In this document: piece after piece, positions 52,248 to 61,117 of the stretch
Layout: the number at the start of each line of letters is the position of its first letter
How positions within the stretch are numbered: position 1 is the first letter of the stretch
Assembly (NCBI GenBank): GCA_964543195.1
Contig: CAZIXF010000017.1
Span: 23,938-87,937 of the forward strand
Length of the DNA: 64,000 bases
Direction of reading: 5' to 3'
Source of the DNA: JAGTVG01 sp964543195
GTDB taxonomy: Bacteria > Bacteroidota > Bacteroidia > Cytophagales > Cyclobacteriaceae
Notes under the pieces: model-generated
What the model was told of the DNA's origin: nothing
Seen by the model: the letters and a program-made list of their open reading frames with translations, nothing else
Database searches by the model: none
Position numbers and translations under genes: made by a program

Positions 52248-54191
52248 ATGAACTTATTGAAATCCATCTTTTTAACCGGTACTTCGCTGCTGTTTCTTTC
52301 CTTTTTCTCACCACTTGAAAATTCCGGTCATTCTTCCGACAGCCGGGACCGCACAAAGTCACAAAAATTCATCATAGAACCGCCTACACTGGAATGTGCC
52401 GGTTTTGAATGGGTCATTCATGGCGACAGGAACCGGAATGCCAGCGTGGAGGTTTCCTATAAAAAAAAGGATGAAACCGTGTGGAGGCAGGCTCAACCCT
52501 TACTGAGGATTGGAGGCGAAAGAATTTATGGCCATGATCAGCGATGGGAATATACCACTCCGGATATGTTTGCCGGAAGTATCTTTAACCTGCAGCCGGG
52601 CGTATTGTACGAGTGCCGTTTCAGACTCAGTGACCCGGATGGTGTTGAGGGTGTTACTGAGAAGATCGTAACGATAAGGACGAAAACAGAACCTGAGCCC
52701 TATGAACACGGACAGGTATATCATGTGTATCCACCGGATTATGCTGGTCCTAAGGAAAGTCCTGCCTTTACCGGGTTGAATGAAGCCTATTACGGGGAGG
52801 GAAACCTGGGTGACTGGTGGATGGTACCCGAGCCGAGGGTAAAACCGGGGGACGTGATCCTGGTACATGCCGGTTTATACAAGGGTGACCCGCTGGATTA
52901 TGTGGATCCACTGGCCCTTAACTTTCATGGAGCCTACGTATTTACCCAGAAGGGCACACCGGACAAACCCATTGTGATCAAAGCTGCGGGGGATGGGGAA
53001 GTGATCTTTGACGGAGCGGGCGCTTACCGGCTGTTTGATGTGATGGCGGCCGATTATCATTATTTTGAAGGTCTTACCGTCAGGAATACAGACGTCGCTT
53101 TTTATGCCGGCCTCAAACGGGTGATGGGAAGCAGTGGACTCACCGTAAAAAACTGCCGTTTCGAAGACATCGGCATTGGCATCATGACCCATAGCGCTGA
53201 TTCAAGGGACTTTTATATAGCCGACAATGTAATGGTGGGCAGACATGATCCCGATACCCTGGTAGGCTGGTATGGCCTGGAGCATCCTTCACCGCTTACT
53301 TCCTATTTTGCCGTGAAGGTTTACGGTCAGGGACATGTGATACGGAACAACAGCATTTCATTTTTCCATGATGGCATCTGTGTGGATACCCATGGACTGC
53401 CGGAACCCGGACAGGATAAAAAATGTGTCTCGATAGATATCTATGGGAACGATATTTTTAATATGTCGGACGATTTTATTGAATCCGATGGAGGTGTCCA
53501 CAATATACGGGTGTTCAACAACAGGGGATTTAATGCGTATCATGCGGCGTTAAGTGCACAACCCCTTTTTGGCGGTCCGGTATATTTTATCCGGAATATT
53601 CTGTATCATGTGCCATCCACTTCACTCAAATTCATGATCCGGCCGGCAGGAACCCTGGTGTATAACAATACGTTCTGCATGGAGACCAGCATTTATGGCT
53701 TTTCCAATGGTCATTTCAGGAATAATCTTTTCCTCGGGCCTGATGATGACCGGCCGGTGTTCAGCGGGGCCACCTTCACCACCTATTCGACACTTGATTA
53801 TAATGGCTTCCGGAATAAAGAGAGAGATGGACCAAAATATATCTGGCGTGCACCGGCTGACAGGAGCCTGAACCATATTGACCGGGGTGAGTTGAAGGAA
53901 ATACAGGCTGAAACACTCGAGGAATACACGTCTGAAACAGGTTATGAAGAGCATGGTGTGGAGCTGGACTACGATATTTTTGAAAAAGTCACCCCGCCGG
54001 ACCCGGCGCGAAGCGGGCACGTGTATCCAAGGGAAGGATATGATTTCAGGTTAAAGGGATCCTCTGCCGCAGTAGATGCCGGATGCATATTGCCCAATAT
54101 CACTGATGGGTACCGGGGTAAAGCACCGGATCTGGGAGCATTGGAACATGGTCAGCAGGAACCCCGCTTCGGAGCCCGTTCCGAACAATAG
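52248..54191 (+). CDS. Secreted right-handed beta-helix protein (putative polysaccharide lyase or hydrolase)
   Basis: The 647-residue protein has a signal peptide (MNLLKSIFLTGTSLLFLSFF). It has an N-terminal fibronectin-like beta domain (VEVSYKKKDETVWRQAQPL and FNLQPGVLYECRFRLSDPDG). From residue 170 on there is a parallel beta-helix: PDYAGPKESPAFTG, KPGDVILVHAGLYKGD, YHYFEGLTVRNTD, GLTVKNCRFEDIG, SIDIYGNDIFNMSDDF and YNNTFCMET. This type of fold occurs in PL1/6/28-like lyases and in GH28-like hydrolases. Catalytic residues cannot be assigned. It belongs to the carbohydrate locus with the Tat-exported enzymes upstream. Confidence 0.75.
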   Translation: MNLLKSIFLTGTSLLFLSFFSPLENSGHSSDSRDRTKSQKFIIEPPTLECAGFEWVIHGDRNRNASVEVSYKKKDETVWRQAQPLLRIGGERIYGHDQRWEYTTPDMFAGSIFNLQPGVLYECRFRLSDPDGVEGVTEKIVTIRTKTEPEPYEHGQVYHVYPPDYAGPKESPAFTGLNEAYYGEGNLGDWWMVPEPRVKPGDVILVHAGLYKGDPLDYVDPLALNFHGAYVFTQKGTPDKPIVIKAAGDGEVIFDGAGAYRLFDVMAADYHYFEGLTVRNTDVAFYAGLKRVMGSSGLTVKNCRFEDIGIGIMTHSADSRDFYIADNVMVGRHDPDTLVGWYGLEHPSPLTSYFAVKVYGQGHVIRNNSISFFHDGICVDTHGLPEPGQDKKCVSIDIYGNDIFNMSDDFIESDGGVHNIRVFNNRGFNAYHAALSAQPLFGGPVYFIRNILYHVPSTSLKFMIRPAGTLVYNNTFCMETSIYGFSNGHFRNNLFLGPDDDRPVFSGATFTTYSTLDYNGFRNKERDGPKYIWRAPADRSLNHIDRGELKEIQAETLEEYTSETGYEEHGVELDYDIFEKVTPPDPARSGHVYPREGYDFRLKGSSAAVDAGCILPNITDGYRGKAPDLGALEHGQQEPRFGARSEQ

Positions 54192-54200
54192 CTTTTTTAA

Positions 54201-54231
54201 TTGGAACCCTGCCTTATTCCTTATAAATTTG
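54201..54231 (+). promoter_or_regulatory. Promoter of the sugar-acid dehydratase gene
   Basis: TTG (54201-54203), 20 bases, then TAAATTTG (54224-54231) match the Bacteroidota consensus. Transcription would begin near 54238, about 18 bases before the ATG, so the dehydratase and dehydrogenase can be made apart from the upstream genes. Confidence 0.8.
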
Positions 54232-54255
54232 ATTTGGCACATAAAAAATTTTTAA

Positions 54256-55092
54256 ATGAAAATATTTAAAATAAAGAATAGTATTCTCCTTTTTAACGGG
54301 GGAAGTCATTATCTTATTAAGGGTGTGGATTGGGATGAATTTATCAATGATGATGAACTTCCGGAAAAAACGCGGAATATCGTGAAAAATGCCAGGCCGG
54401 TAGATAATGGTCAGGATCTGATCGATACCCGGCTTGAAGCTCCTGTGGGAAGGCAGGAAATATGGGCCAGTGGTGTGACTTATTATAACAGTAAGATGGG
54501 AAGGGAAGAGGAATCGAAAAAGACGGGTGGTGGCCAGTTTTATGCCATGGTTTATGAAGCAGAGCGCCCTGAGTTGTTTTTTAAAGCATCCGCCTACAGG
54601 ACGGTGGGTTCTGGGGGGGAAGTGAGAATACGTAAGGATTCGTCATGGGACGTACCCGAGCCCGAGCTGACCTTATTGATCACATCGAATGCAAAGATAG
54701 TGGGCTATACGATCGGTAACGATATGAGCTCAAGAAGCATTGAAGGGGAAAATCCCCTTTATCTTCCCCAGGCCAAGACCTATGATGGATGTGCCGGACT
54801 CGGCCCCTGTATTTATGTGAGCGACAAACCCCTGGATAAGGCAACCCCCATTCACCTTAGAATACTGAGAAATAATGCCATCGTTTTTGAAGGTGATACG
54901 TCCCTGGACCAGATGAGAAGAAAACCGGAAGAGCTGGTTTCATTTTTATACAGGGAATGTTCCTTTCCCCATGGCAGCTTTTTGATGACAGGAACAGGGA
55001 TCATCCCTTCCAAAGATTTTTCCCTTCAGAAGGATGATGAGATCAGGATCACAATAGATCCGATCGGTACACTTATTAATACAGTTAAATAA
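54256..55092 (+). CDS. Fumarylacetoacetate-hydrolase-family protein, likely 2-keto-3-deoxy-pentonate dehydratase
   Basis: The 278-residue protein carries the FAH-fold metal motif DVPEPELTLLIT (two Glu) and the following VGYTIGNDMSSRSIEG with the third acidic residue. The size and the single domain are those of the AraD1/KdaD-like pentonate dehydratases, not of true fumarylacetoacetase. It is followed after only 7 bases by the ketoglutarate semialdehyde dehydrogenase gene; the two enzymes would convert a 2-keto-3-deoxy pentonate to 2-oxoglutarate semialdehyde and then to 2-oxoglutarate. The assignment rests on that neighbour. Other FAH-family activities, such as oxaloacetate decarboxylation, are possible. 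Confidence 0.8.
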   Translation: MKIFKIKNSILLFNGGSHYLIKGVDWDEFINDDELPEKTRNIVKNARPVDNGQDLIDTRLEAPVGRQEIWASGVTYYNSKMGREEESKKTGGGQFYAMVYEAERPELFFKASAYRTVGSGGEVRIRKDSSWDVPEPELTLLITSNAKIVGYTIGNDMSSRSIEGENPLYLPQAKTYDGCAGLGPCIYVSDKPLDKATPIHLRILRNNAIVFEGDTSLDQMRRKPEELVSFLYRECSFPHGSFLMTGTGIIPSKDFSLQKDDEIRITIDPIGTLINTVK

Positions 55093-55099
55093 AAATTTT

Positions 55100-56677
55100 A
55101 TGGAACTTACAGGAAAAAATTTTATAGGAAATGCACGTTCAGCCACCGGAGAAACTACTTTTCAGGCTGTAGATCCGGAAAACCAGGAAACACTGGAGCC
55201 TTTTTTTCATGAAGCTACCGCTCATGAGATCGATCAGGCCGTCCGGAAAGCGGAAGAGGCTTTTCAGGTGTACAGGAAAAAAAGCGGCAAAGAAAAAGCG
55301 GCATTCCTTGAAAATATCGGTGATGAGATCATGGCTCTGGGCGATCAGCTTGTGGAACGTTGCACCCGGGAAACCGCATTGCCGGAGGGACGGATAAAAG
55401 GCGAACGGGCCAGGACGGTGAACCAATTGAAGCTTTTTGCAAGCCTTGTGAGGGAAGGTTCCTGGGTTGATGCAAGGATCGATACGGCCATCCCCGACAG
55501 GGAGCCGGTGCCAAAACCCGATGTGAGGAGCATGCAGATCGCCCTTGGGCCCGTGGGGGTATTTGGAGCAAGTAACTTCCCCCTAGCCTTTTCAGTGGCC
55601 GGTGGCGATACCGCCTCTGCACTGGCTGCCGGTTGTACTATAGTGGTAAAAGCTCATCCGGCCCATCCGGGCACCTGTGAACTGGTGGCTGGCGCCATTC
55701 TGAAAGCTATTGAAAAGAGCCATATGCCCGACGGGACCTTTTCAATGGTCCAGGGGCCATCGGTGGATGTGGGGATGGGAATAGTAAACCATCCTCTGAT
55801 CAAAGCTGTGGGTTTTACCGGCTCGTTCAGGGGAGGGAAAGCCCTTTTCGATGCGGCGGCCAGAAGGTCCGAGCCGATCCCTGTATATGCTGAAATGGGA
55901 AGCGTAAATCCGGTGTTCATTCTGCCCGGGGCCATGGTAGAAAAAAAGGATGAGATCGCAAAGGGGCTTACGGCATCGGTCACACTGGGTGTCGGCCAGT
56001 TTTGTACCAATCCCGGGCTGGTGGCTCTGGAAGGATCGGAGGGAGCCGAAGAGCTGCAGAATGCCATTGCAGAAAACATGAAAAAAATTGAACCCGAAAG
56101 TATGCTTACTGAAGGGATCAATAAAGCATATCGTGAAAATGTGATGAAAATGCATAACCAGTCGGGGGTAAAGATATTGGCGAAAGGTGCAGATTCGGAA
56201 AGTAATAATCCAGGCATACCTTATTTTTTCCAGGTGAATTCCGAAAATTTCGTCACCAACGATGAATTGGAAGAGGAGGTGTTCGGTCCGTCATCCATGG
56301 CTATCAATGCCAAAAACAAGGAGGATCTGATCCGGGTGGCCCATAAAATCAAAGGGCATCTGACAGCTACTTTATATGGTACGGATGAGGACCTGAAAAA
56401 TTATGCCGATCTGGTGGAGATCCTGGAAAGAAAGGTAGGCCGATTGATCGTCAATGGTTTTCCCACGGGTGTGGAAGTATGTCATTCCATGATCCATGGG
56501 GGGCCTTTCCCGGCTACCACCGATAGCCGTACTACCTCGGTGGGTACCGCGGCGATTCACCGGTTTGCCCGTCCGGTTTGTTATCAGAATTTTGCTCAAA
56601 GTCTTCTTCCCGATGAATTGAAAGAGGATAATCCGCTTGGCATCTGGCGACTGTATAATGGTGAAAGGAAAAGATAA
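55100..56677 (+). CDS. 2-oxoglutarate semialdehyde dehydrogenase (KGSADH)
   Basis: The 525-residue aldehyde dehydrogenase has GPVGVFGASNFPLAFSVAGGD and CTIVVKAHPAHPGT for cofactor binding. EMGSVNPVFILPGA carries the general-base Glu and VGQFCTNPGLV the catalytic Cys. These sequences are diagnostic for the KGSADH subgroup. It oxidises 2,5-dioxopentanoate to 2-oxoglutarate with NAD(P), feeding the citric-acid cycle. It is coupled to the FAH-family dehydratase and not followed by further pathway genes. Confidence 0.9.
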   Translation: MELTGKNFIGNARSATGETTFQAVDPENQETLEPFFHEATAHEIDQAVRKAEEAFQVYRKKSGKEKAAFLENIGDEIMALGDQLVERCTRETALPEGRIKGERARTVNQLKLFASLVREGSWVDARIDTAIPDREPVPKPDVRSMQIALGPVGVFGASNFPLAFSVAGGDTASALAAGCTIVVKAHPAHPGTCELVAGAILKAIEKSHMPDGTFSMVQGPSVDVGMGIVNHPLIKAVGFTGSFRGGKALFDAAARRSEPIPVYAEMGSVNPVFILPGAMVEKKDEIAKGLTASVTLGVGQFCTNPGLVALEGSEGAEELQNAIAENMKKIEPESMLTEGINKAYRENVMKMHNQSGVKILAKGADSESNNPGIPYFFQVNSENFVTNDELEEEVFGPSSMAINAKNKEDLIRVAHKIKGHLTATLYGTDEDLKNYADLVEILERKVGRLIVNGFPTGVEVCHSMIHGGPFPATTDSRTTSVGTAAIHRFARPVCYQNFAQSLLPDELKEDNPLGIWRLYNGERKR

Positions 56678-56763
56678 AGATACATTACTCCGGTTGGGAT
56701 GGCCCTGTACAAGTCCGGTCGGGCCTGAAACGGGTTTTTATTTATTAATAATTTGAATTCAAT

Positions 56764-57957
56764 ATGACACCTGAAAAATTATCCTTGCCGCTGATGTTGG
56801 CGGGCATTCTTGCCTGCTTCTCAACCTCCGCTCAGTTTATCGATAATTTCGAATCTAAAGGAATAATTAGTCAGCATCAAAGTCCGGATGAATGGAGTAT
56901 AGGAGCCGGCGATGGCCAGGTTTCCATTGAATTTATTCAAAAGGAAGATTATGCCTCCATATACGTGGATGCCACTAAAGATAAGCGGAACATATGGTGG
57001 GCTATCATTCGCCGGCAGGTTCCCGGGCTGGATATTGAACAACTCATGCAACCTGAGTACGAGCTCCGGGTAGAGGCTAAAATAAAAGTCAGCCATGCGC
57101 CAAGGCGGTTAAACCTTCATTTCAACCATCAGCGTACCACCGACTTCCATTCTCATTTAATGGAATATTATATTCCGGATAATACCTTCTGGCATACCAT
57201 CAGCATGACCACTGAAGAATTTGAAGTAAAACCGGGGGACAGGATTAATGTTCAGATGGCATTGATGGACTGGGGTAACGAGATCTATCAGGTCGATATC
57301 GATTACCTGAAAGTAGATGTGGTCAATAAGAACGAAGCTGCACCGGATATGGGGAATATGTTGCCTTATCATCCGCCTTTGGCCGATCCGGAGGCTTTCA
57401 GACAGCATCTCAGGGTTTCACATGATGCGGTTATAAACCGGGAATATCCTGAATTGAATTTCAACAACTGGCAGGCGACTCAAGGCACGGAGCCGGTGCA
57501 TGTGCTCACTGTCAATGGAACCCAGACCGTTATCCTGAGATGGGGGCCGGAAAATTTAAAAGGAAAAAAGGTAAAGGGTTCCGGCTTACTTGAGCTGACC
57601 ACTTATGCATTGCAACGTTCACCCGATCACGAAAAAGATTTTGGTATGGTCAGGATTACGGAGATCTTAAAAGGTGATCCGGACTGGGATCAGCAGGAAG
57701 TTACGTATAATTCGTTCCTGGCGGAATATCCCATCAGGCGAGTATTGAATCCTCAAATGGTCATCGATTATCCGGTAAAAGCGGAGAAAAAAGGAAGATC
57801 ATTGTTTACGATTCCGGAACCTGTGTTGCAGCGAATGGTTGATGGAAAGACACTGGGCCTGGCAATCCGGCCGCTGGGCGCCGTAAACGCTTCATTTTAT
57901 TCCATGGAAAATGAAAATGGAAAATATTCTCCGGTTTTGCATTTGAATACAGAATAA
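56764..57957 (+). CDS. Secreted protein with two carbohydrate-binding-like beta domains, unknown function
   Basis: The 397-residue protein has a signal peptide (LMLAGILACFSTSAQ). The first domain (residues 25-190) has the jelly-roll pattern of carbohydrate-binding modules: FIDNFESKGIISQHQ, YELRVEAKIKVSHAP, and IYQVDIDYLKVDV at its end. The second domain (residues 235-395) resembles DNRLRE-like modules with GLLELTTYALQRS and SFYSMENENGKYSPVLHL. I know no exact family. It ends the carbohydrate locus and may help binding of the substrate. Confidence 0.65.
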   Translation: MTPEKLSLPLMLAGILACFSTSAQFIDNFESKGIISQHQSPDEWSIGAGDGQVSIEFIQKEDYASIYVDATKDKRNIWWAIIRRQVPGLDIEQLMQPEYELRVEAKIKVSHAPRRLNLHFNHQRTTDFHSHLMEYYIPDNTFWHTISMTTEEFEVKPGDRINVQMALMDWGNEIYQVDIDYLKVDVVNKNEAAPDMGNMLPYHPPLADPEAFRQHLRVSHDAVINREYPELNFNNWQATQGTEPVHVLTVNGTQTVILRWGPENLKGKKVKGSGLLELTTYALQRSPDHEKDFGMVRITEILKGDPDWDQQEVTYNSFLAEYPIRRVLNPQMVIDYPVKAEKKGRSLFTIPEPVLQRMVDGKTLGLAIRPLGAVNASFYSMENENGKYSPVLHLNTE

Positions 57958-58019
57958 GGATTGTTTGATCGACATGAATGTGTGTGGGGTCAACGATCGA
58001 AAAAATGGGACGGATACCA

Positions 58020-58400
58020 TTAATCAAATAAGCCCTCGTCTCTTTCCAAAAGCAGTATAGAGGATTGCGGTACTATATATAGTTTTTCATCTTCATAATT
58101 GATCTCTACTGCACCGGTCTGAAGGAATAAGGCCAGGTCGCCTTCTTTGGCCTGGAGGGGTATATATTTAATCTCCTCTGTTTTTTCTTTCCAGGGTTCA
58201 TTTTCATCCGTGGGCAGGGGAATAGGATATCCGGGCCCGGTTTTAATCACATAACCGCTCTGCACCTTTTCCTTTTCTTTCACCCCCGGGGGAAGATAAA
58301 GGCCGCTCTGTGTTTTATCGGAAGGCAATTTTGGCTTAATAAGCACCCGGTCGCCCACCACGATCAATTTTTTCAGTTTATTGTCCGACGTAAGTTTCAT
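58020..58400 (-). CDS. GroES-like co-chaperone paralogue
   Basis: The 126-residue protein has the Cpn10 start (LKKLIVVGDRVLIKPKLPSDKTQSGLYLPPGV, mobile loop included) and the closing strand LYIVPQSSILLLERDE. It is longer than normal GroES (about 95 residues) because of an insertion around PIPLPTDENEPWKEKTEEI. There is no groEL next to it. In Bacteroidota such second GroES-like proteins exist beside the true groES-groEL operon; whether it caps GroEL is not known. Confidence 0.8.
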   Translation of the reverse strand: MKLTSDNKLKKLIVVGDRVLIKPKLPSDKTQSGLYLPPGVKEKEKVQSGYVIKTGPGYPIPLPTDENEPWKEKTEEIKYIPLQAKEGDLALFLQTGAVEINYEDEKLYIVPQSSILLLERDEGLFD

Positions 58401-58419
58401 ATTCGGTTTATGTACGTTA

Positions 58420-58427
58420 CAAAGGTA
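58420..58427 (-). promoter_or_regulatory. -7 box of the groES-like gene
   Basis: On the minus strand TACCTTTG fits TAnnTTTG and is 20 bases before the start codon; the extended TACCTTTGTA is also found before gcvP. A -33 TTTG is not clear. Confidence 0.6.
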
Positions 58428-58557
58428 GTATTTTCTTATTGCTAATTAATAGGTGAATAACAATTTAATGTGCATTCATAGCCTGGCCAAAATGGGCCGG
58501 GGCTGAACTTATAATAAAAAATGCTGTAATAAAATTCTGGCTATACCTGTAAATTTA
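58428..58557. other. Divergent intergenic region
   Basis: No gene is visible. It holds the upstream sequences of the groES-like and RRM genes. A short GC-rich inverted element (GCCTGGCCAAAATGGGCCGG at about 58480-58500) is the only structure seen. Confidence 0.45.
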
Positions 58558-58591
58558 TTTGGATTTTATCAAATATTTATGTTTAATTTTG
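58558..58591 (+). promoter_or_regulatory. Promoter of the RRM protein gene with a long leader
   Basis: TAATTTTG (58584-58591) matches the -7 consensus; TTTG at 58558-58561 is 22 bases upstream, slightly longer than usual. The transcript would have a leader of about 100 bases before the ATG at 58701, which is long for this genome and could hold a temperature- or self-controlled structure. Confidence 0.6.
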
Positions 58592-58700
58592 TTAAACGGT
58601 ATGAAAAAAGCCTGTTTTGTGCGACCCGATCAGGATCAACAAGACAGAGACTTTTCCTTGCCGCATTTACTTTATAAACTAATTAATTATTGAATTACTA

Positions 58701-58985
58701 ATGAACATTTTCGTTGCAAAATTAAGTCCGAGGACGGATGATGTGTCCTTAAAACAATTATTTGAAGAGTTTGGTGAAGTTGATTCTGCCAAAGTTATTT
58801 TCGACCGTGATACAGGTAACTCAAAAGGGTATGGATTTGTTGAAATGCCCCATGAAGAAGAAGCCTTACAGGCAATCAACGATTTAAATGAGACTGAATT
58901 TGAAGGGAATGAGATCGTTGTAAAAAAAGCACGTCCCCGGGAAAACAAGGGAAGGTCAAACAATTTCCGTTCTTTTAACCGATAA
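58701..58985 (+). CDS. Single-RRM RNA-binding protein
   Basis: The 94-residue protein is one RNA-recognition motif: RNP2 NIFVAKLS at the start and RNP1 KGYGFVEM near residue 47, followed by a short Arg/Asn-rich tail (RPRENKGRSNNFRSFNR). Such proteins replace or accompany cold-shock proteins in Bacteroidota and Cyanobacteria and bind single-stranded RNA. The tail resembles eukaryotic-type RGG extensions but is short. Long leader RNA suggests post-transcriptional control. Confidence 0.93.
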   Translation: MNIFVAKLSPRTDDVSLKQLFEEFGEVDSAKVIFDRDTGNSKGYGFVEMPHEEEALQAINDLNETEFEGNEIVVKKARPRENKGRSNNFRSFNR

Positions 58986-59094
58986 ATTTTAAGTGCTTAT
59001 TATCTGCCCGGAACCAGGGATCATCAGCCCGGTTAATTTTCCTGGATATTTATTCTGATTCAGTAAATTGCTTGTCTGCCAGATCCCCGGCTTT

Positions 59095-61074
59095 TTATTC
59101 TATCGTGATATGATGATCGATGTTCTGCAACATCCGGTCGTAAATCCGGTTGGTTTTGAGTGTGTCGGCATGTCCCGTAATGATCAGTTTTTTCCTTGCC
59201 CTGGTCAGGGCTACATTTAATCTTCTGTAGTCTGTAAGAAAGCCCAGATTCCCGGCGGTATTTGCTCTTACCATGGAAATAATGATTATCTCTTTTTCAC
59301 GTCCCTGAAAACCATCCACCGTCTTGATCTCGATACCACTTCCGGCCAGCAGGCTTTTCAAATTATTCACCTGTTGTTCGTAAGGAGATATAATACCGAT
59401 ATCATCCGGGAACAACCGGCAGCTCATCAGCATGCGGGTTATGGAACTGACGATTTCTGCTTCTTTTGTGTTAAACCAGGAAAATGATCCTGTGATCTGC
59501 TTTTCTTTTCCACCGGGGATATTGACAAAACATACCGGTTTCATCGGATCGATGATCTGCCGCATATCTTCCGGAAGATCATCCGGTATTATGAAACCAC
59601 TCAATTCTCCCAGGTGGTGGTGTTTTACCCTGGGTGAAGCGGTAAGTTTACCTTCATAGAACTCCCGGTTTGGAAACTGCATGATCTTTTCATTCATCCG
59701 GTACTGCAGTTTAAGGAGGGCAGCATGATCTTCTTCAAATGCATTGATCCAGCGTTCAAACAGTGTTTCATTCAGCGCCCTGGCCTTGTCACTTAAAACG
59801 GTAGGAGGCAATTGTTTATGATCGCCTGCAAGGATCCATTTGGAAGCCTTCACCATGGGTATCAGGCAGGAGGGCTCCATGGATTGTGTCGCCTCATCGA
59901 TAACAGAAACGTCAAAGGTATAATCACTCAGCAATTCACTTCCTGCCGAGCTGTTGGTAGCGCATACCACATCCGCATGCTGAATGATCCGGTTAACAGC
60001 GTTTGTTTCCATTTTTTTTGCTTCGGATATCAGTACATTGACCTGTCGCTGCATATTGATCCAGTCGGCCATTTTATGGATTTTCGACTGGGGAATACCC
60101 CTGCTGGTGGCTCCTTTTCTTGACAATTTCAGGATCTGGTCATCACTAAGGCCTCTCCGGGCCTGTCCGGCAGGCTGTATATATTTATTCTGTTCATCCT
60201 TTATTTCCTGTACCGCATCCCTCAGGGCTACGGCCTGCTGGTAGTCTGGATCATCCTGTACAAGTTGATCCAGTGATACAGAAGCTATCTTTTCATTCAG
60301 TCTGGCCGGGTTACCCATGCGGATCACCGAGCATTTCAAAGCGCTCAGTTTTTCTACCATATTGTCTACCGCCGTATTGGAATCGGCAGTAGCCAGCACC
60401 TTGTTACCTTTTCTTACGTGTTGAAGGATGGCTTCTACCAGGGTAGTGGTTTTACCGGTGCCGGGAGGGCCGTGGATCAGGAAAAGCTGTTCGGCACGCA
60501 TTGATTCACTGACTCCGTTCTGCTGATGCTGGTTGAGCTGGGTCTGGATAAACCGGATATCCGGCACGCCGGGCTTCCTGGCCGGGACCATCCGGTTGAG
60601 AAGCAGTCTGCTGATCGCCTGGTTTTCTTTCAGGGAGAACAAAGCCTCCTGCATTCGCTGAAAGGTTACATCATTGGCAAAAAGATCCAATCTGATATTT
60701 TTTTTATAGATATATGAGGGAGGTGGAATATTATAAGCTACGGTTACATAAAAGCCGGTTTTCTCGGTTACCACAGCCTGGGCTTCCTGGCCGTCCGGAT
60801 GGCCGGAACTCAGGATCACCAGGTCGCCTACGCCGACTTCCGTATCGGGTAACGGTTTGTTTTTTGACACTTTTACCAGATAGATGCCTCCCAGTCCCCT
60901 TCCCTGGTCCCTGGCCTTTAAGCCAAGCAGAGCCCGTCCTTTTTTCTCGCGTTCCGGACCCGTGATGCTTCTGATCTCGTTCAGGTGAAAGGAAATTTCT
61001 TCCTGGCGTTCCAGTTCAATGAGTTTCTTAAAATATCGCTGATAACGTTTTATGGTGTCTATTCCGGGGTCCAT
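59095..61074 (-). CDS. SF1 DNA/RNA helicase, IGHMBP2/UPF1-like
   Basis: The 659-residue protein has the helicase motifs in order: Walker A LIHGPPGTGKTTTLVEAI, the TADSNTAVDNM motif Ia, DEATQSMEPSCLIPM (motif II), LAGDHKQLPPTV (motif III), LKLQYRMN (motif IV), VDGFQGREKEIIIISMVRAN (motif V) and LTRARKKLIITG (motif VI). An N-terminal oligonucleotide-binding region precedes it. Substrate strand and role are not known from sequence. It is the last gene of a minus-strand group pepF-ORFan-helicase. Confidence 0.92.
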   Translation of the reverse strand: MDPGIDTIKRYQRYFKKLIELERQEEISFHLNEIRSITGPEREKKGRALLGLKARDQGRGLGGIYLVKVSKNKPLPDTEVGVGDLVILSSGHPDGQEAQAVVTEKTGFYVTVAYNIPPPSYIYKKNIRLDLFANDVTFQRMQEALFSLKENQAISRLLLNRMVPARKPGVPDIRFIQTQLNQHQQNGVSESMRAEQLFLIHGPPGTGKTTTLVEAILQHVRKGNKVLATADSNTAVDNMVEKLSALKCSVIRMGNPARLNEKIASVSLDQLVQDDPDYQQAVALRDAVQEIKDEQNKYIQPAGQARRGLSDDQILKLSRKGATSRGIPQSKIHKMADWINMQRQVNVLISEAKKMETNAVNRIIQHADVVCATNSSAGSELLSDYTFDVSVIDEATQSMEPSCLIPMVKASKWILAGDHKQLPPTVLSDKARALNETLFERWINAFEEDHAALLKLQYRMNEKIMQFPNREFYEGKLTASPRVKHHHLGELSGFIIPDDLPEDMRQIIDPMKPVCFVNIPGGKEKQITGSFSWFNTKEAEIVSSITRMLMSCRLFPDDIGIISPYEQQVNNLKSLLAGSGIEIKTVDGFQGREKEIIIISMVRANTAGNLGFLTDYRRLNVALTRARKKLIITGHADTLKTNRIYDRMLQNIDHHITIE

Positions 61075-61117
61075 AGGAAGTGTCGGGTTCCTTGAGATAA
61101 AATCAGTTGAGTTCCTT

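Noticed and set aside
55654..56217. 187-residue reverse frame inside the KGSADH gene
   Set aside because: Shadow frame opposite a well-supported enzyme; Ser/Pro-rich with no motif.
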